This document shows, piece after piece, positions 12,078 to 23,520 of a stretch of DNA of 64,000 nucleotides (position 1 is its first letter; each line of letters starts with the position of its first letter). The notes beneath the pieces are model-generated. The model worked only from the letters and a program-made list of their open reading frames with translations, searched no databases and was not told where the DNA came from. Source of the stretch: Maylandia zebra (lineage: Eukaryota > Chordata > Actinopteri > Cichliformes > Cichlidae); contig NC_135172.1 in NCBI RefSeq assembly GCF_041146795.1, positions 43,729,123-43,793,122 on the forward strand, given 5' to 3'. A program made the translations under genes and the position numbers.

Positions 12078-12399
12078 CAGCGGTCCCCAACCCCCGGGCC
12101 TCGGACCGGTACCGGTCCGAGAGTCATTTGGTACCGGGCCGCCAGAGTTGAGGCTCGGGTGTGAAATGTATGGTTTTCAGGGTTTTTATCGGTTTTCAGC
12201 GTTATTTTGTTATTGTTTTGATCGTTAACTCGGTTTTCCTGGGTCTTTTCACGTGTGTCATGAATAAATCTTCTTTTTTTTTCGGTACTGGTACTAGTTT
12301 TATTTTGTTGTATTTATCCGCGACACCTTAAAGGCCGGTCCGTGAAAATATTGTCGGGCATAAACCGGTCCGTGGCGCAAAATAGGTTGGGGACCGCTG
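12078..12399. mobile_element. hAT-type MITE (non-autonomous DNA transposon)
   Basis: 322 bp bounded by inverted ends cagcggtccccaacc and ggttggggaccgctg. The flanking 8-mers are ctctagac (12070-12077) and ctctagag (12400-12407), differing at one base. The 8-bp duplication and CAG-type ends point to the hAT superfamily. There is no coding capacity. It is nested within about 13 bp of the right end of the older element 10646-12412. Confidence 0.85.
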
Positions 12400-12420
12400 C
12401 TCTAGAGCCCTGCCAATGAC

Positions 12421-14170
12421 AACATTAACCCTCGACTTGGGTTGTCTTAAAGAGACACTATACCACTGTGACTGTTACAAGCTCCAGTCCCAGCTTTGTT
12501 GGTAGAAATAAGGGAAATGCCACTAGAAAGACCTGATGTTGGAGCTGCTGGCTCTGGTGTATAAGACTGAAAACGATGGAGGATCCTGGATGGGGGCGTT
12601 TCTGTGGATCATGGTAAGGTAGAAGGGAACAAGACTGCACACATAACAGCCAAAGAAACACTAAAGTGAGAACCTGACAAGGGACTGCTTCAACTGTGCT
12701 ATACAAATAAACAATAAGCATAATATGCACATATGCATAATACTTTACTTGGACCATCTGTGTTTGCAAAGTACCAGAATTTATGTGAGGATTTGTAATT
12801 CTTCAAAGCACCTGAGGGGGCAGCAAAACACATTTCATTCGAATAACCTACATGAAGCCAATAGAAGAAAATCTACAGGAAGAGGCGGAACAACAAAGAT
12901 TCAACATCACATTCCTGAAACGAAAGTAAAAGTTAGTGAGAAACAGCAGAGCTGCAGTCTGGAGAACATCAACGAACTCAAATACAGGTGAGTGCAGCTG
13001 ATCAGAGTTACTGTGTTCAACAGATTAGTTCAAGTTAAAAGTGCAAAATTGAAAAAGTCTGCTTTTCTTTCTAAAAACAGGAGTTGAAGAGACTCACAGA
13101 CGACAGCCACGCTGTCTTACTTTAAAAATTAGCTGTAGCTGTCTAAGAAAGCGACACCACTAAACGTTATTGTTACAACAAGTATTTTTTTTTAAATAAA
13201 GAAATTAATTAAGAAATAAAAAATGGCATTGGTGGTGGTTAAAACTGAGAATCATGACCTGAGATAACCATGTCGTGCTACATTCACAAGTGTTAAAATA
13301 TGAAGGTTAGAAGATGAGCTTGGTATCAGATGTAGGCATGAAAGAGACTTTTGATGTGCTCTCGCATGTTACACCTGTCCCACATCCTAACACTTCCTGC
13401 TGTTTGCATGTCCAAGTCATCAGAGGCAAACACGCAGAGTTTTTGGTTTTATTCCCACTTAAAGCTGGTTACCGATACTGAGTTTAATGAACACCGGCAG
13501 CTTCCCAAAGTGAGAGCTCTACAGGTCTGCAGCCAGGAGTAAACCAAAGCGCTGCTGGTGTCAGAGGGAATGTTACAAGCTAAGCAAGTCCCTAAAGACA
13601 GAGTGAATGAATACTGTGAAGATAATTAGCAGGTGATTCAGCAGAGTGTGATTTGCAATTTGGCACCATCTGTAAAAACTAAAAATCCTTACGTATTAAA
13701 TAGCAGAAATTAGGCTTTTTTTTGTTAGTCATTTTTGCAAAACAAAACAATTCAAACGCGGACAGCCACACTGTACACAACAGTAGACTGGTGTGTAATG
13801 CATCTGTGCATAAACAAGAAAATAAAGAAAATAGAGATTTAACTGGAAACTGTTCTTGAAGCACACTGGGAGGTGGAAGTTTGTGGGAAATGTGGTTTTA
13901 TCACAGTGGATTTTTGGAAGTAAGACAGGATTCATGTTAATGTTTCTCAAACCTGAAACGTGTTTTGGTCTTCTTTGACATGATGAAACTTGCAGTTTTG
14001 TAACCTGTGCTTTTGGCAGAGACATTGTTTTTTCTACATGCTGTCGGACGAGTGAGGGAATCGTACTTTGTGTTTACATCTTTTCACAGAATCAGTTTTC
14101 CTGCTTTTTTGCAGTTTTAGCTGTTTGTAAATGGTTTTGTGAGCTTTTAGCTGAGGTCTGGTGGCCAGGC
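12421..14170. other. Repeat-derived spacer
   Basis: No exon is supported. 13660-14170 resembles 11080-11800 (shared cagcagaaattaggctt, ggaaactgttcttgaag and ttttgtgagctt), so it is probably another, unbounded copy of the same repeat interior. The remainder (12421-13660) shows no recognisable feature; the open frames there are short and family-free. Confidence 0.35.
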
Positions 14171-14945
14171 TTTACAATACAATACAACTTTATTTATATA
14201 GCACATTTAAAAACCAACGGTATACCAAAGTGCTTCACAATAAAACAGCAGATTAAAACATTAAAATTTAAGACCATTAACAAAGTACTGAATATGCTAA
14301 CAGGTCAATGGCACTGATTACACAAGAATAAAAGTAAATATCAAATCAAACTTGCTAAAAACACACAGGTTTTAAGTAGACAAAGATATATAGAAAGATT
14401 GGAATTGAGTACAAAATACAGGCGTTAACTAACTGGGAAAGCAAGGTTAAATAAGTGAGTTTTTAAATGTGATTTAAATAACTGGATGGAGTCAGACGCG
14501 CAAATAGCAATGGGAAAGTTGTTCCACAGGTTAGGTGCAACCAGGGCAAATGCACGGTCACCTCTGGTCTTAAGCCGAGATCTACGCTGAACCAAGAGTA
14601 ATTGGTCAGATGATCTGAGGGCTCTCCCAGGGGTGTATGGTCTAAGAAGTACGACAAGATAGCTAGGTGCTGTATCGTCTATAATTTTGAAGGTAAGCAG
14701 CAATATTTTAAATTCGATGCGGTATTTGATGAGGAGCCAGTGCAAATCAGCAAGGACAGGGGTGATAGAGGCAAACCTTCTGGTTCCAGTCAAAAGGCGT
14801 GCTGCGGCATTTTGGACAAGCTGTAATCTATGAAGAAGAGCAGCATGGAGACCAAAGTAAAGGGAATTACAGTAATCTAATCTAGAGGTCGCAAAGGCAT
14901 GAATAAGCTTTTCAAGATCCTTATGTGGTATGTAATGCTTGGCCG

Positions 14946-16530
14946 TAGAGCTGGGCGATATAAGATTTTTTCATATCACGATATGTTTTTTTCATTTCAG
15001 GCAATAACGATATCTATCACGATATAAGCCAAATAACTATATTTGTAAGATTTAAATGTGCCGTTGCTCACAAGTAAAATGTGAAATAATCAGCAGCTTG
15101 TTTTTATTTAAATATTTATTTCCCATAATAAGTTCAACAGGGTAGATGTACTTAAGGAACATGAGACTTTTTCAGATAAATAAAGGCAAATATTGCAAAC
15201 TACACAAAAGGCAGCCGCTAAAGCGTTTAAGTTTCAAAATAGAACAAACAAAACAGACTAAATTGTCAATTCCACTTAGAAACAAAATATTAATTCTAAA
15301 AATAAATCTTAGTTTGTTTTACAGAAGAACAGACAAAACTGACTAACTTTTGTCAATATCAAATAAACTGAGAACTAAAAGGAAATTCTCAATCTCTCCT
15401 TGTTGTATAGCTGAGCTTTTCAAACAGTTTTAACAGTTACTTTAGTCTGACAAAAGCCGAATGATGAATTAGTGCTTCCAGTCAGAGACTGAGGCTACGT
15501 CCACACGTACACGGGTATTTTTGAAAACGGAGATTTTCCGTTTTCGTTTTAAAAAAAAATCCCGTCCACACATAAAGGGAGAAATGAAGGAAAACGCCGC
15601 TATGAACATGCCAAAGCAGCAGGTGGCGCTAGATTCCTAACCGTGCAGAAATGTTGGCCAATCAGAAGTCTAGAAGCCTTGGTGAGAAAAAGTAAACAAA
15701 GCTGGGGCATAGAAGCAGAACCGAGTCGTATGTGTGGAGGGACAGTAACTGTGTGTATATGTAAGCATTTAAACACTGCAGAGAGTAGAATTAACAGTAA
15801 CAGTATTGTAGAAATTCATTTCACCGAAACAATAATGTGGTGCACAGTGTGACGTCAAAAAATGCGCACACCTTTGATGCTGCGTTTTCTCCGTTTTACT
15901 AGTCCACACGTAAATGCAAAAACGGAGTTTTCAAAAATCTTTGTTTTCAGTGACCAAAAACGCCATTTACGTGTGGACGAAAGGTGCAAACGCATAGAAA
16001 GATCTGCGTTTTCAAGAATGCCCGGGTACGTGTGGATGTAGCGCATGCACCAGTTTATTGTATTTCCAGACTTGCTTTCGGCACAATTTACAGTGCGCGC
16101 TACTCTGTTTTTTGTCAGACTTGAAATAGCCGAAATACCTTCACACTACGGAACTTCTATGGCTCTTCCGTTCGACAATCTCTCCGGCGTTGGAACCATC
16201 ATCTGTTTTCTTTTCGGTCACGCTCGGTTGATTTTTCTAGTTGGCACACTCATTTCCTCCATTACCCGGGCGGCTGGCTGCTTCCCAAACAAATACACAT
16301 GTGCAGCTTGGCACTTGTGCTGCACGTAACAAGTCACGTGATGTGACGCTGCGGCTGTGATTGGTTCTGCTCTGCGCTACTTAATTTGGATTGGCTGTTC
16401 TTTTTTTTCTTTTTTTCTTTTTTTTTTTAAGAGGACAAGAGCGGCGAGGTCTATCGCGATAGTTTAATTTTTCTATCGAGAAAAAGTTATATCGCGATAC
16501 ATATCGTTATCGTTCTATCGCCCAGCTCTA
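14946..16530. mobile_element. hAT-type non-autonomous element, family A, copy 1 (1585 bp)
   Basis: Ends are tagagctgggcgata and the inverted tatcgcccagctcta. The 8-bp duplication cttggccg is exact (14938-14945 and 16531-16538). Subterminal regions are packed with CGATA/TATCG motifs (cacgatat, atcgcgatac), the likely transposase-binding clusters. No transposase is encoded. It interrupts the LINE 14175-17850. A second, shorter copy in inverse orientation lies at 51445-52482 and shares an identical 66-codon open stretch (15146-15346), so the copies are young. Confidence 0.9.
15493..16043. mobile_element. MITE nested in hAT family A
   Basis: About 550 bp with inverted ends: left ggctacgtccacacgtac; the right end read in reverse begins gctacatccacacgtac. 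Further inward matches include cgggtatttttgaaaacgg on the left and its diverged counterpart on the right. This is a common fish MITE type. No clear target duplication was seen, so exact ends are uncertain. Confidence 0.65.
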
Positions 16531-17864
16531 CTTGGCCGTCGAAATAAGACGCAGTTGGTAGAAGCTAGATTTGACTACAGAGGACACTTGTTTGTCAGAT
16601 TTGAAGGAGCTGTCCAGCAGCACACCTAGGTTACTAACAGTGTCAGAGAGAAAAGTGGCGAGGGATCCAAAGGTATCAACTAGCTGGCCCCGGGGGAAAT
16701 AACTGTCAAACACCACAATTTCGGTTTCATTTAAGATTAGAGAGTTGCCCAAAAGCCATTCTTTGGCTTCTCTCATGCACTCTATGAAGCAGTGCAGGTA
16801 CAGAGCAACATCATCAGTTAGCTGAAAGTAAATTTGTATATCATCAGCATAGCAATGAAATGACATGTTGTATTTTTCAAAGATTAAGTTTAGAGGTAGC
16901 ATATAGAGAGAGAATAACATTGGGCCCAACACAGAGCCTTGAGGCACGCCACAGCAGAAGGATGCAACAGAGGAAGAATAGGTACCCAGAGTGAGAGAGG
17001 AGGACCTGCTCGAAAGATATGATTTAAACCAGTTAAGGGCGTCACCTCTAATGCCAACTGTATGTTCTAACCTCGTTAGTAGAATATTATGGTCCACCAT
17101 ACTAAAGGCTGAGGACAAGTCCAGTAAGCCTAAGACTGCAGAACGACCTGAATCGGCAATTAGGAGAAGATCATTAAGGACTATCAGCAGAGCTGTTTCA
17201 GTGCTATGACGTGGTTTAAAGCCAGACTGGAATTTATCATTGATGTTGTTCGCATCCAGTTGGGCCTGGAGTTGCGAGAGAATTATCTTCTCCAAGATTT
17301 TGGACAGGAACAGGAGTTTGTGAACTACAGGCCGATCTCCAAAGTCATTATGATCGAGGTTCCTTCTTTGAGAACAGGCTGCACTACAGCGTGTTTAAAG
17401 GCTGATGGAACATGGCCGGAAAGCAATGAAGAATTTGTGAGAGTTAAAATACTGGGCCCAATTCCATCAAAACCATCCCTGATAATGCGTGATGGGAGAA
17501 TATCATGTACAGAATTTGTATTTTTCAGTTGTTCAACTATTTGCTTAAGGGCGGGGAGTGACACCGGCTCAAACTGATGAAAAGTTGATGAACATCCAGG
17601 GGTGAAAGCAGGGCTCACAACTAAAGGGTGTGAAGACTTGAGAGATAAAAGTTTCTGTGAAGTAATAACAAAATTGTTCGCAGAGAGCTGGAGAGGACAC
17701 CGTCGGCATTTCATGACAGGGATTGACCACTGGATTAAAGATTTTAAACAGCGTTCGAGGATTATAGCCATTAGTCTCAATAATTTCAGAAAAGAAAGCC
17801 GCTTTAGCCATTTTAACAGCATTTTGAAACTTCAGGCGGCTGGTACCTAAGATATCAAAGGATA

Positions 17865-19075
17865 CCTGGAGCTTAGTCCAAGGGGCTTAGCCGGGCTCCA
17901 CCCAAAGACACTACGTGGGTCTATCTTCCTGTGTACCCACCCACAGGAGGGGCCATAAGGGTTTGGTGCTCTGTGGATCAGGCAGCAGTCAGAGGTGGAA
18001 GTCTTGGTGCTCCAATCCCTGGCTTCAAAAACTGTTTGTAGCCCTTGGAGTGACCCTTTTTGGTGGGGTAGGAGCCAGAGCTGGTGCATAAGGTCAAGAA
18101 ATGCCAACTAGATTTAGCATGGCTCGCCTGAATGCATAGCTCAGACTGTACGTTGGGGTTATTCCCAGTGAACGAGAGGGTTGCTTCCCTTTGCCTGCCT
18201 GACTGTTGTTTGTGCCCATGCACCAAATAACAGTTCAGAGTACCCAGGCTTCTTGGAATCACTGGCTGGGAGCTGGAGAGTGCTCCACCCAGGGACTGTT
18301 CTGCTGGGGGTCTTCAGTGCTCACGTTGGACCTGAGTGGTGTTTTGTGATTGGACTTTTGTTGGCGAGTGTCGTGGCAGTTGTCCCAGAACACAGGAGAT
18401 GAAGGAAGCCGTCACCTTAAAGGAGTCTTATGAGGCTTGGTCAGCCTGTGGGATTCCAGAAGCACCTGACAGGTACCAGCAGAACCAGCAACGTGCAACA
18501 GTAATAGTGGCTTATACAAAAACTCAGGTGTGGGAGGTGCTCAGGGAGACCGCGGAACAAGACTTTAGGTTGGCCTTAAAGTTATTTAAGAGACACACTA
18601 TTTACAGTGGTGACAGGACGCTGCTGACCTCAACCAAAGACATGGCCAAGCAGTGGAAGGAACACTTTGAGGACCTCCTCAATCCCACATTCACATCTGC
18701 TATGCAAACAGAGTCTGGGCATACGGTCTGTGACTCGCCTATCACTGAGGGTGAGGTCACCAATGTAGTTAAACCACTGCTCAGTGGCAGGGCCCCTGGA
18801 ATGAATGAAATGGGCGCTGAATTCCTGAAAGCTGTGAAGGTTGAAGGGCTGTCCTGGCTGACATGTCTCTGCAACATTGCATGGAGGTCTGGTTCTGTTG
18901 GCTTATTGGCATATTGTGACCAAGTATCTCAGGGTCTTGTGCTCGAGTAAGGGGAACATGAGTTTTACAGATGGATTGGAGCGGCGTCTGCAGTGATGCA
19001 GATGCTGTACAGATCTTAGTGATAGAAAAAGAGCTGAGCATCAAAGCAAAGCTTTCAATTTAGTGGTCTATCTAC
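17865..19075 (+). mobile_element. RTE-like LINE fragment, internally deleted
   Basis: A plus-strand frame encodes the linker before RT (DMAKQWKEHFEDLLNP, ITEGEVTNVVKPLLSGRAPG, LSWLTCLCNIAW). It then jumps, after about 18950, to the C-terminal part (IGAASAVMQMLYRS-like region around 18975, then KAKLSI near 19050). The catalytic RT centre is missing, so it is a dead, internally deleted copy. The segment at 17865-18400 appears to be a degraded endonuclease region. Another fragment of the same kind is at 23215-23520. Confidence 0.6.
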
Positions 19076-19707
19076 TTTCCTACCCTCACCTACATTTTAC
19101 ACAGCTTCCCAACGACGTTTGGACTTGAGGCTGAAATAATCCATCAGTCACACGATGAATAATCAGAGAGTAGAAGCTAGGCCTATGTTTGAAGCCACTG
19201 AGGTGTTTGATGGCGGGGTGACGTGGTTCCACTGAATGAAACTTGAGATGGTCCAATAACTCCGTACCTATCCTGTCTGTTTAATACCTGTATCGCTTTC
19301 CATCGGTTGCGTTTGCTGCTCATCAGTTCTCTCAGTATCCAGCATCATTTAATATAAATCACAACAGTACAGCAGTCACAAACCATTTCCTTCTTCCAAT
19401 CAATGACACCCGACGCTAATTACATGTCTACCTTAAAAAGATACAATACTGTAAAACAAACAGTGACCCCTAGTGGCTCACAGAAGGTAACAACACAGAA
19501 AACGGCTCCTACAAAAAAAACTTATAGAGAAATAAATTTGTTGAAACCACACAAGATGAACGTTGTCACTTCCTCTTTCTTTCCATTCTTTATCTTTGAT
19601 TTCTAGTGTTAGAGGCTGAATGTTAATTGTATTTTCTCTTTGATATTTCTAAACCATTTACAGATATGTTTAATTAAAGTGTACATTTTTATACTTCTGT
19701 TCTCAGG
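19076..19707. other. Upstream region or 5' intron of the TRIM gene
   Basis: AT-rich, no coding exon seen. A pyrimidine-rich tract ending ctgttctcag at about 19698-19707 looks like an acceptor directly before the TRIM start, implying a non-coding first exon further upstream that I cannot place. Confidence 0.35.
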
Positions 19708-19715
19708 GTGCAGAC

Positions 19716-21371
19716 ATGTCTGCTGCCACCAATCTGCAGTATGAAGATCGCTTTCTGTGCTCCATCTGTCTGGATGTGTTCACTGATCCGGTCACCACAT
19801 CATGTGGACACAACTTCTGCAAAAAGTGCATCACTCAATATTGGGATGTTCATGAGAGGTGTCAGTGTCCCCTGTGTAAGGAGACTTTCAAGAGTAGACC
19901 TCAGCTGAAGATCAACACCTTCATCTCTGAGATGGTTGCTCAGTTCAGACGTGAATCTCAGCAGAAAGCCAGCAGCAGCAGCAGCTCAGAGCAACAAGCT
20001 GCCAAACCAGGAGAAGTTCCCTGTGACGTCTGCACTGGAACCAGACTGAAGGCCCTGAAGTCCTGCCTGGTGTGTCTGACCTCCTACTGTCAGACTCACC
20101 TGGAGCCTCATCTGACAGCTACAAGTCTGAAAAGACATCAGCTGATTGAGCCTGTGGAGAACCTGGAAAGCAGGATGTGTAGGAAGCACGATAAACATCT
20201 GGAGCTGTTCTGTAAGACCGACCAGACATGTGTCTGCATGCTCTGCTCTGTTCTAGATCACAAGGCTCATGAGTTCGTTCCTCTGAAAGAAGAATATGAA
20301 GGAAAGAAGGCAGAGCTGGAGAAGACAGAGGCTGAGATTCAGCAGATGATCCAGAAGAGACGACTGAAGATTCAGGAGATCAAAGAGTCGGTGAAGATGA
20401 GGAAAGATGCTGCAGACAGACAGAAAGCAGAAGGTGTTCAGGTCCTCACGGCTCTGATGGAGTCTGTTGAGAGACGCCTGAAGGAGCTCATAAAGGAGAT
20501 CGAAGACAAACAGGAAACTACAGAGAAACAGGCTGAAGGACTCATCAAAGATCTGGAACAGGAAATCTCTGAGCTGATGGAGAGAAGCTCTGAGGTGGAG
20601 CAGCTCTCACGCTCTGAAGACCACCTCCACCTCCTCCAAAGCTTCTCCTCCCTGAAAGCTGCTCTATGCACCAAGGACTGGACAGAGGTCAGAGTCCGTC
20701 CACCATCATATGAGGGGACCGTGGGGAGAGCTGTGGAGACACTCAGGAAAGACATGAAGAAGCTGTTTGAGGCTGCAGAGCTGAAGAGGGTCCAGCAGGA
20801 TGCAGTGGACGTGACTCTGGATCCTGATACAGCAAATCCTTATCTCATCCTGTCTGACGATGGAAAACAAGTGAATCATGGTGATGTGAGGAAGAAACTT
20901 CCGGACAACCCAGAGAGATTTTCTCAGTGTGTTTGTGTTTTAGCAGAGCAGAGTTTCTCTTCAGGCAGATTTTACTTTGAGGTTCAGGTTAAAGGAAAGA
21001 CTAAATGGACTTTAGGAGTGTCCACAGAGTCGATCAACAGGAAGGGAAAAATCAGACTGAGACCTCAGAACGGTCTCTGGACTGTTTGTCTGAGAAATGG
21101 AAATGAGTACAAAGCTTGTGCCGCCCCTCCGGTCCGTCTCTGTCTCCGGTCTGGTCCTCAGAAGGTGGGGGTGTTTGTGGACTATGAGGAGGGTCTAGTC
21201 TCCTTCTATGACGTAGATGCTGCAGCTCTGATCTACTCGTTCACTGGCTGCTCCTTCACAGAGAAGCTCCACCCGTACTTGAATCCGTGTAATAATGATG
21301 ATGGTAAGAACGCTGCACCTCTGCTGATCACTGCTGTCGATCTCATTCTGTGTGAAGACCGTCTGGATTAA
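19716..21371 (+). CDS. TRIM/bloodthirsty-like E3 ubiquitin ligase (RING, B-box, coiled coil, PRY-SPRY)
   Basis: A single open exon of 551 codons with a complete TRIM layout. RING C3HC4 uses Cys15, 18, 30, His32, Cys35, 38, 51 and 54. A B-box1-like segment (CDVCTGTRLKALKSCLVC) spans about residues 103-135, and B-box2 (CRKHDKHLELFC and on to DHKAHEF) about 153-192. A long basic-acidic coiled coil follows to about 310, then PRY (NPYLILSDDGKQV) and SPRY (RFYFEVQVKGKTKWTLGV) to the end. Known role: TRIM E3 ligases ubiquitinate targets chosen by B30.2, often in antiviral signalling. Fish bloodthirsty-like TRIMs typically carry the coding region in one exon. The start follows an acceptor (19707) and has a purine at -3. 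No frameshift is seen. The exact ortholog cannot be set by eye because this family is highly expanded. Confidence 0.93.
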   Translation: MSAATNLQYEDRFLCSICLDVFTDPVTTSCGHNFCKKCITQYWDVHERCQCPLCKETFKSRPQLKINTFISEMVAQFRRESQQKASSSSSSEQQAAKPGEVPCDVCTGTRLKALKSCLVCLTSYCQTHLEPHLTATSLKRHQLIEPVENLESRMCRKHDKHLELFCKTDQTCVCMLCSVLDHKAHEFVPLKEEYEGKKAELEKTEAEIQQMIQKRRLKIQEIKESVKMRKDAADRQKAEGVQVLTALMESVERRLKELIKEIEDKQETTEKQAEGLIKDLEQEISELMERSSEVEQLSRSEDHLHLLQSFSSLKAALCTKDWTEVRVRPPSYEGTVGRAVETLRKDMKKLFEAAELKRVQQDAVDVTLDPDTANPYLILSDDGKQVNHGDVRKKLPDNPERFSQCVCVLAEQSFSSGRFYFEVQVKGKTKWTLGVSTESINRKGKIRLRPQNGLWTVCLRNGNEYKACAAPPVRLCLRSGPQKVGVFVDYEEGLVSFYDVDAAALIYSFTGCSFTEKLHPYLNPCNNDDGKNAAPLLITAVDLILCEDRLD

Positions 21372-21570
21372 GAACATTCACTGATAACACTCGATGAGTT
21401 TGGTGTTCGTGTCACACAGTGGAAAATTGTTTTTATATTTTGTTTTGGATCAGGCTGTTTATTGGTACATAGTGTTGATTTTATTTGCATGGTTTTATCC
21501 TCATATTTATATTGTGTATTTTAGTTTTGTTGCACAATATTCTTTTAATCCACTGTGGACTAAGCAGACC
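21372..21570. other. TRIM 3' UTR / spacer
   Basis: AT-rich DNA immediately after the TRIM stop, ending where the LTR-like segment starts. I found no AATAAA here. Confidence 0.3.
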
Positions 21571-22330
21571 TGTAGGCACCTGTGAGGCGGGGCGTTCCCC
21601 GAGCCGGCCTATCAGCCGCCAAACTGACCTGCTAAAGGGGATAGTGAGAGAGCGATGCACGAAAGGTGAGCAGGAGAAAAAAGAAACGTGTTCAAGCCAG
21701 CATATGTGTCGAAGGACCTGCTGCCTGACTGTGGGGTGCCACGAGTCGTTCGGCAACGGACTGGCCAGCGGAACATGGCGATCCAGTCCCAACGGCAGGA
21801 ACAGCGACAGTGGGTGGCGATGCCCGCAATCCACAGCAGGGCAGGGGTGTCCCTCTGCCTGCATCTGGCGGTGCTACGAGGGAGGCCGTGTTCAGGTGTG
21901 GAGTGGGGCGGGACTGTGCAGTGACGCGCTGTCAGGAGAAGACAGGTCTGCGACAGGAGCCCCCTCCTTGTTCTTCTGGCCGGTGTGGTTTCCATCCCGG
22001 AAGAGAAATTCCTCTCCTGTTTCAGATAAGGACCATTTGCCCGCGTGTGGCTGGACTGTGGGATTATGGCACTGTGGGGGGGAAACATTTGTGTAGCTTT
22101 TGTTTTGATAGTATATAGTTATTTCTGCCGGCAGGGTTTTTAGCGTGTTGGAAACTCTTTATTGTATAGGGGGATTTTAAACTGTATTTGTGATTCTGGT
22201 TGTGTCTGTGTTCCCATGGAAATAAAGGGTGTGTTTAAGGCCCTGAGCGCCGACCCACTCACTCCCCTTCTTCTTGTATGTGAACGGACTTTGAGGTGAA
22301 GATTTATATCCAGCACTTTCAGCGGCTACA
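21571..22330 (+). mobile_element. Possible solo LTR (unclassified)
   Basis: A GC-rich 760-bp segment begins tgtaggcacc and ends agcggctaca, giving the TG...CA borders and a TGTAG/CTACA terminal match usual for LTRs. AATAAA at about 22222 would fit an R-region signal. I did not find a convincing direct duplication of the flanks, and no internal retroelement is attached. It could instead be another class of repeat. Confidence 0.3.
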
Positions 22331-22746
22331 TTCATATCATTGATCTCACACGTACAGTACATTGTTTAAAAATGGAAATAATCTGTAAAATTCTGTAAAA
22401 ATAAAACAAAACAAACAAATAATCTGACAGAAAAATATCGTACAGCAGTGGAACTTAACAGTTTGTAATTTTGGTAATTAAAATATGGAGAAGTTTTTTT
22501 TATGGTACAGAAAATATATTTGTAGCTTTAAATTTACATGAAATCTTTCAAATAAAAAGTATTTACATGTGTAAAGACGACACATTTACCCTCAGTGTGG
22601 TTCAACACTGTAATACAGTAATCAGGTGTATTAGTCTGTTTTTATAGTAAAGAATCTCAGTTTTATTAGAGTCTGAATTTATTAAAATGTTATACTACCC
22701 ATAAAAAATGTCAGCATGTTGTTTTTTTATTATTTTAAATGGGAAA

Positions 22747-23135
22747 TGTCATCCATCCATTCGCTTCCGCTTATCCTTTTCAGGGTCGCGGGGGGCGCTG
22801 GAGCCTATCCCAGCTGTCACAGGGCGAGAGGCGGGTACACCCTGGACAGGTCGCCAGTCTGTCGCAGGGCCAACACACAGGGACAGACAACCATTCACAC
22901 TCACATTCACACTCACATTCACACCTAGTGACAATTTGGATTATCCAATCAACCTATCCCCACCAGCTGCATGTCTTTGGACGGTGGGAGGAAGCCGGAG
23001 TACCCGGAGAGAACCCACGCAAACACGGGGAGAACATGCAAACTCCACACAGAAAGACCCCGGCCTGATGGTGGAATTGAACTCAGGACCTTCTTGCTGT
23101 GCGGCAACAGTGCTAACCACCGTGCCACCGTGGGA
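22747..23135 (-). mobile_element. tRNA-derived SINE (common teleost type)
   Basis: On the minus strand the element starts with a tRNA-like head: A-box-like TGGCACGGTGG, B-box-like GAGTTCAATTCC. The conserved body follows (GTTTGCATGTTCTCCCCGTG, CAAAGACATGCAG) and it ends in GGATGGATG near 22752. A short internal duplication of cattcacactca lies at about 22890-22920. This is one of the commonest SINE designs in spiny-rayed fish. Confidence 0.85.
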
Positions 23136-23214
23136 AATGTGTTTAAATAAAAACTTTTGTATATTTTATAGTCTGTTTAAAACCTTAATCGATCTACTGT
23201 TTTAAAAACATCTG

Positions 23215-23520
23215 AAGAGACAGATGAGAGACCCCACCCGCACCTACGGTCACGAGCTGTGGGATCGGTCACTACCCACAGCGCGTGATCGTAGGTGAGG
23301 GTAGGGACGTAGATCGACCTCCAAATCGAGAGCTTCGCTTTTACACTCAGCTCTCTTCACCACGACGGACCGGTGCAGCGTCCGCATCGCTGCAGCAGCA
23401 GCACCAGTCCGTCTGTCGATCTCCCGCCCCCCTCTCCCGTCACTCGTGAACAAGACCGAGATATTTAAACTCCTCCACTTGGACCAGGAACTCGTCCCCA
23501 CCCGGAGTGGGCACTCCACC
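23215..23520 (-). mobile_element. RTE-like LINE C-terminal fragment
   Basis: The minus-strand frame contains LFTSDGRGGREIDRRTG and AMRTLHRSVVVKR, the C-terminal RT region of an RTE-like element. It is followed by a frameshifted TYDHALWVVTD-type segment. It is only about 300 bp. Confidence 0.65.

Larger units (their letters stand above)
10646..12412. mobile_element. Old hAT-like element with imperfect 8-bp target duplication
   Basis: The left end cggggctctaga and the inverted right end tctagagccctg form terminal inverted repeats. The flanking 8-mers are cggatgac (10638-10645) and ccaatgac (12413-12420), 6 of 8 identical, as expected for an old insertion. No transposase frame is visible. The interior includes a LINE tail (11192-11290). 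A segment at about 11080-11800 resembles 13660-14170. A second, younger hAT-type element is inserted near its right end. Confidence 0.5.
14175..17850 (-). mobile_element. L2/Jockey-like LINE, RT frame split by a hAT insertion
   Basis: Minus-strand coding runs 17822-17325 (N-terminal linker, PSRIIRDGFDGIG) and 17295-16539 ([33 protein letters not shown], catalytic YADD in HCYADDIQIYF). It resumes at 14937 after the insertion with SRLDYCNSLYFG, QNAAARLLTGT, LHWLLIKYRIEFK and a natural stop near 14425. The tail at 14175-14290 has AAGCACTTTGGTA and GTGCTATATAAATAAA. The frame is continuous across the hAT insertion once one copy of its 8-bp duplication is discounted; a break remains near 17300-17325. 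The 5' side is truncated at about 17850. Confidence 0.85.

Noticed and set aside
21485..22096. 203-codon frame after the TRIM gene
   Set aside because: Lies in the LTR-like GC-rich segment, with frames open on both strands and no family motif.
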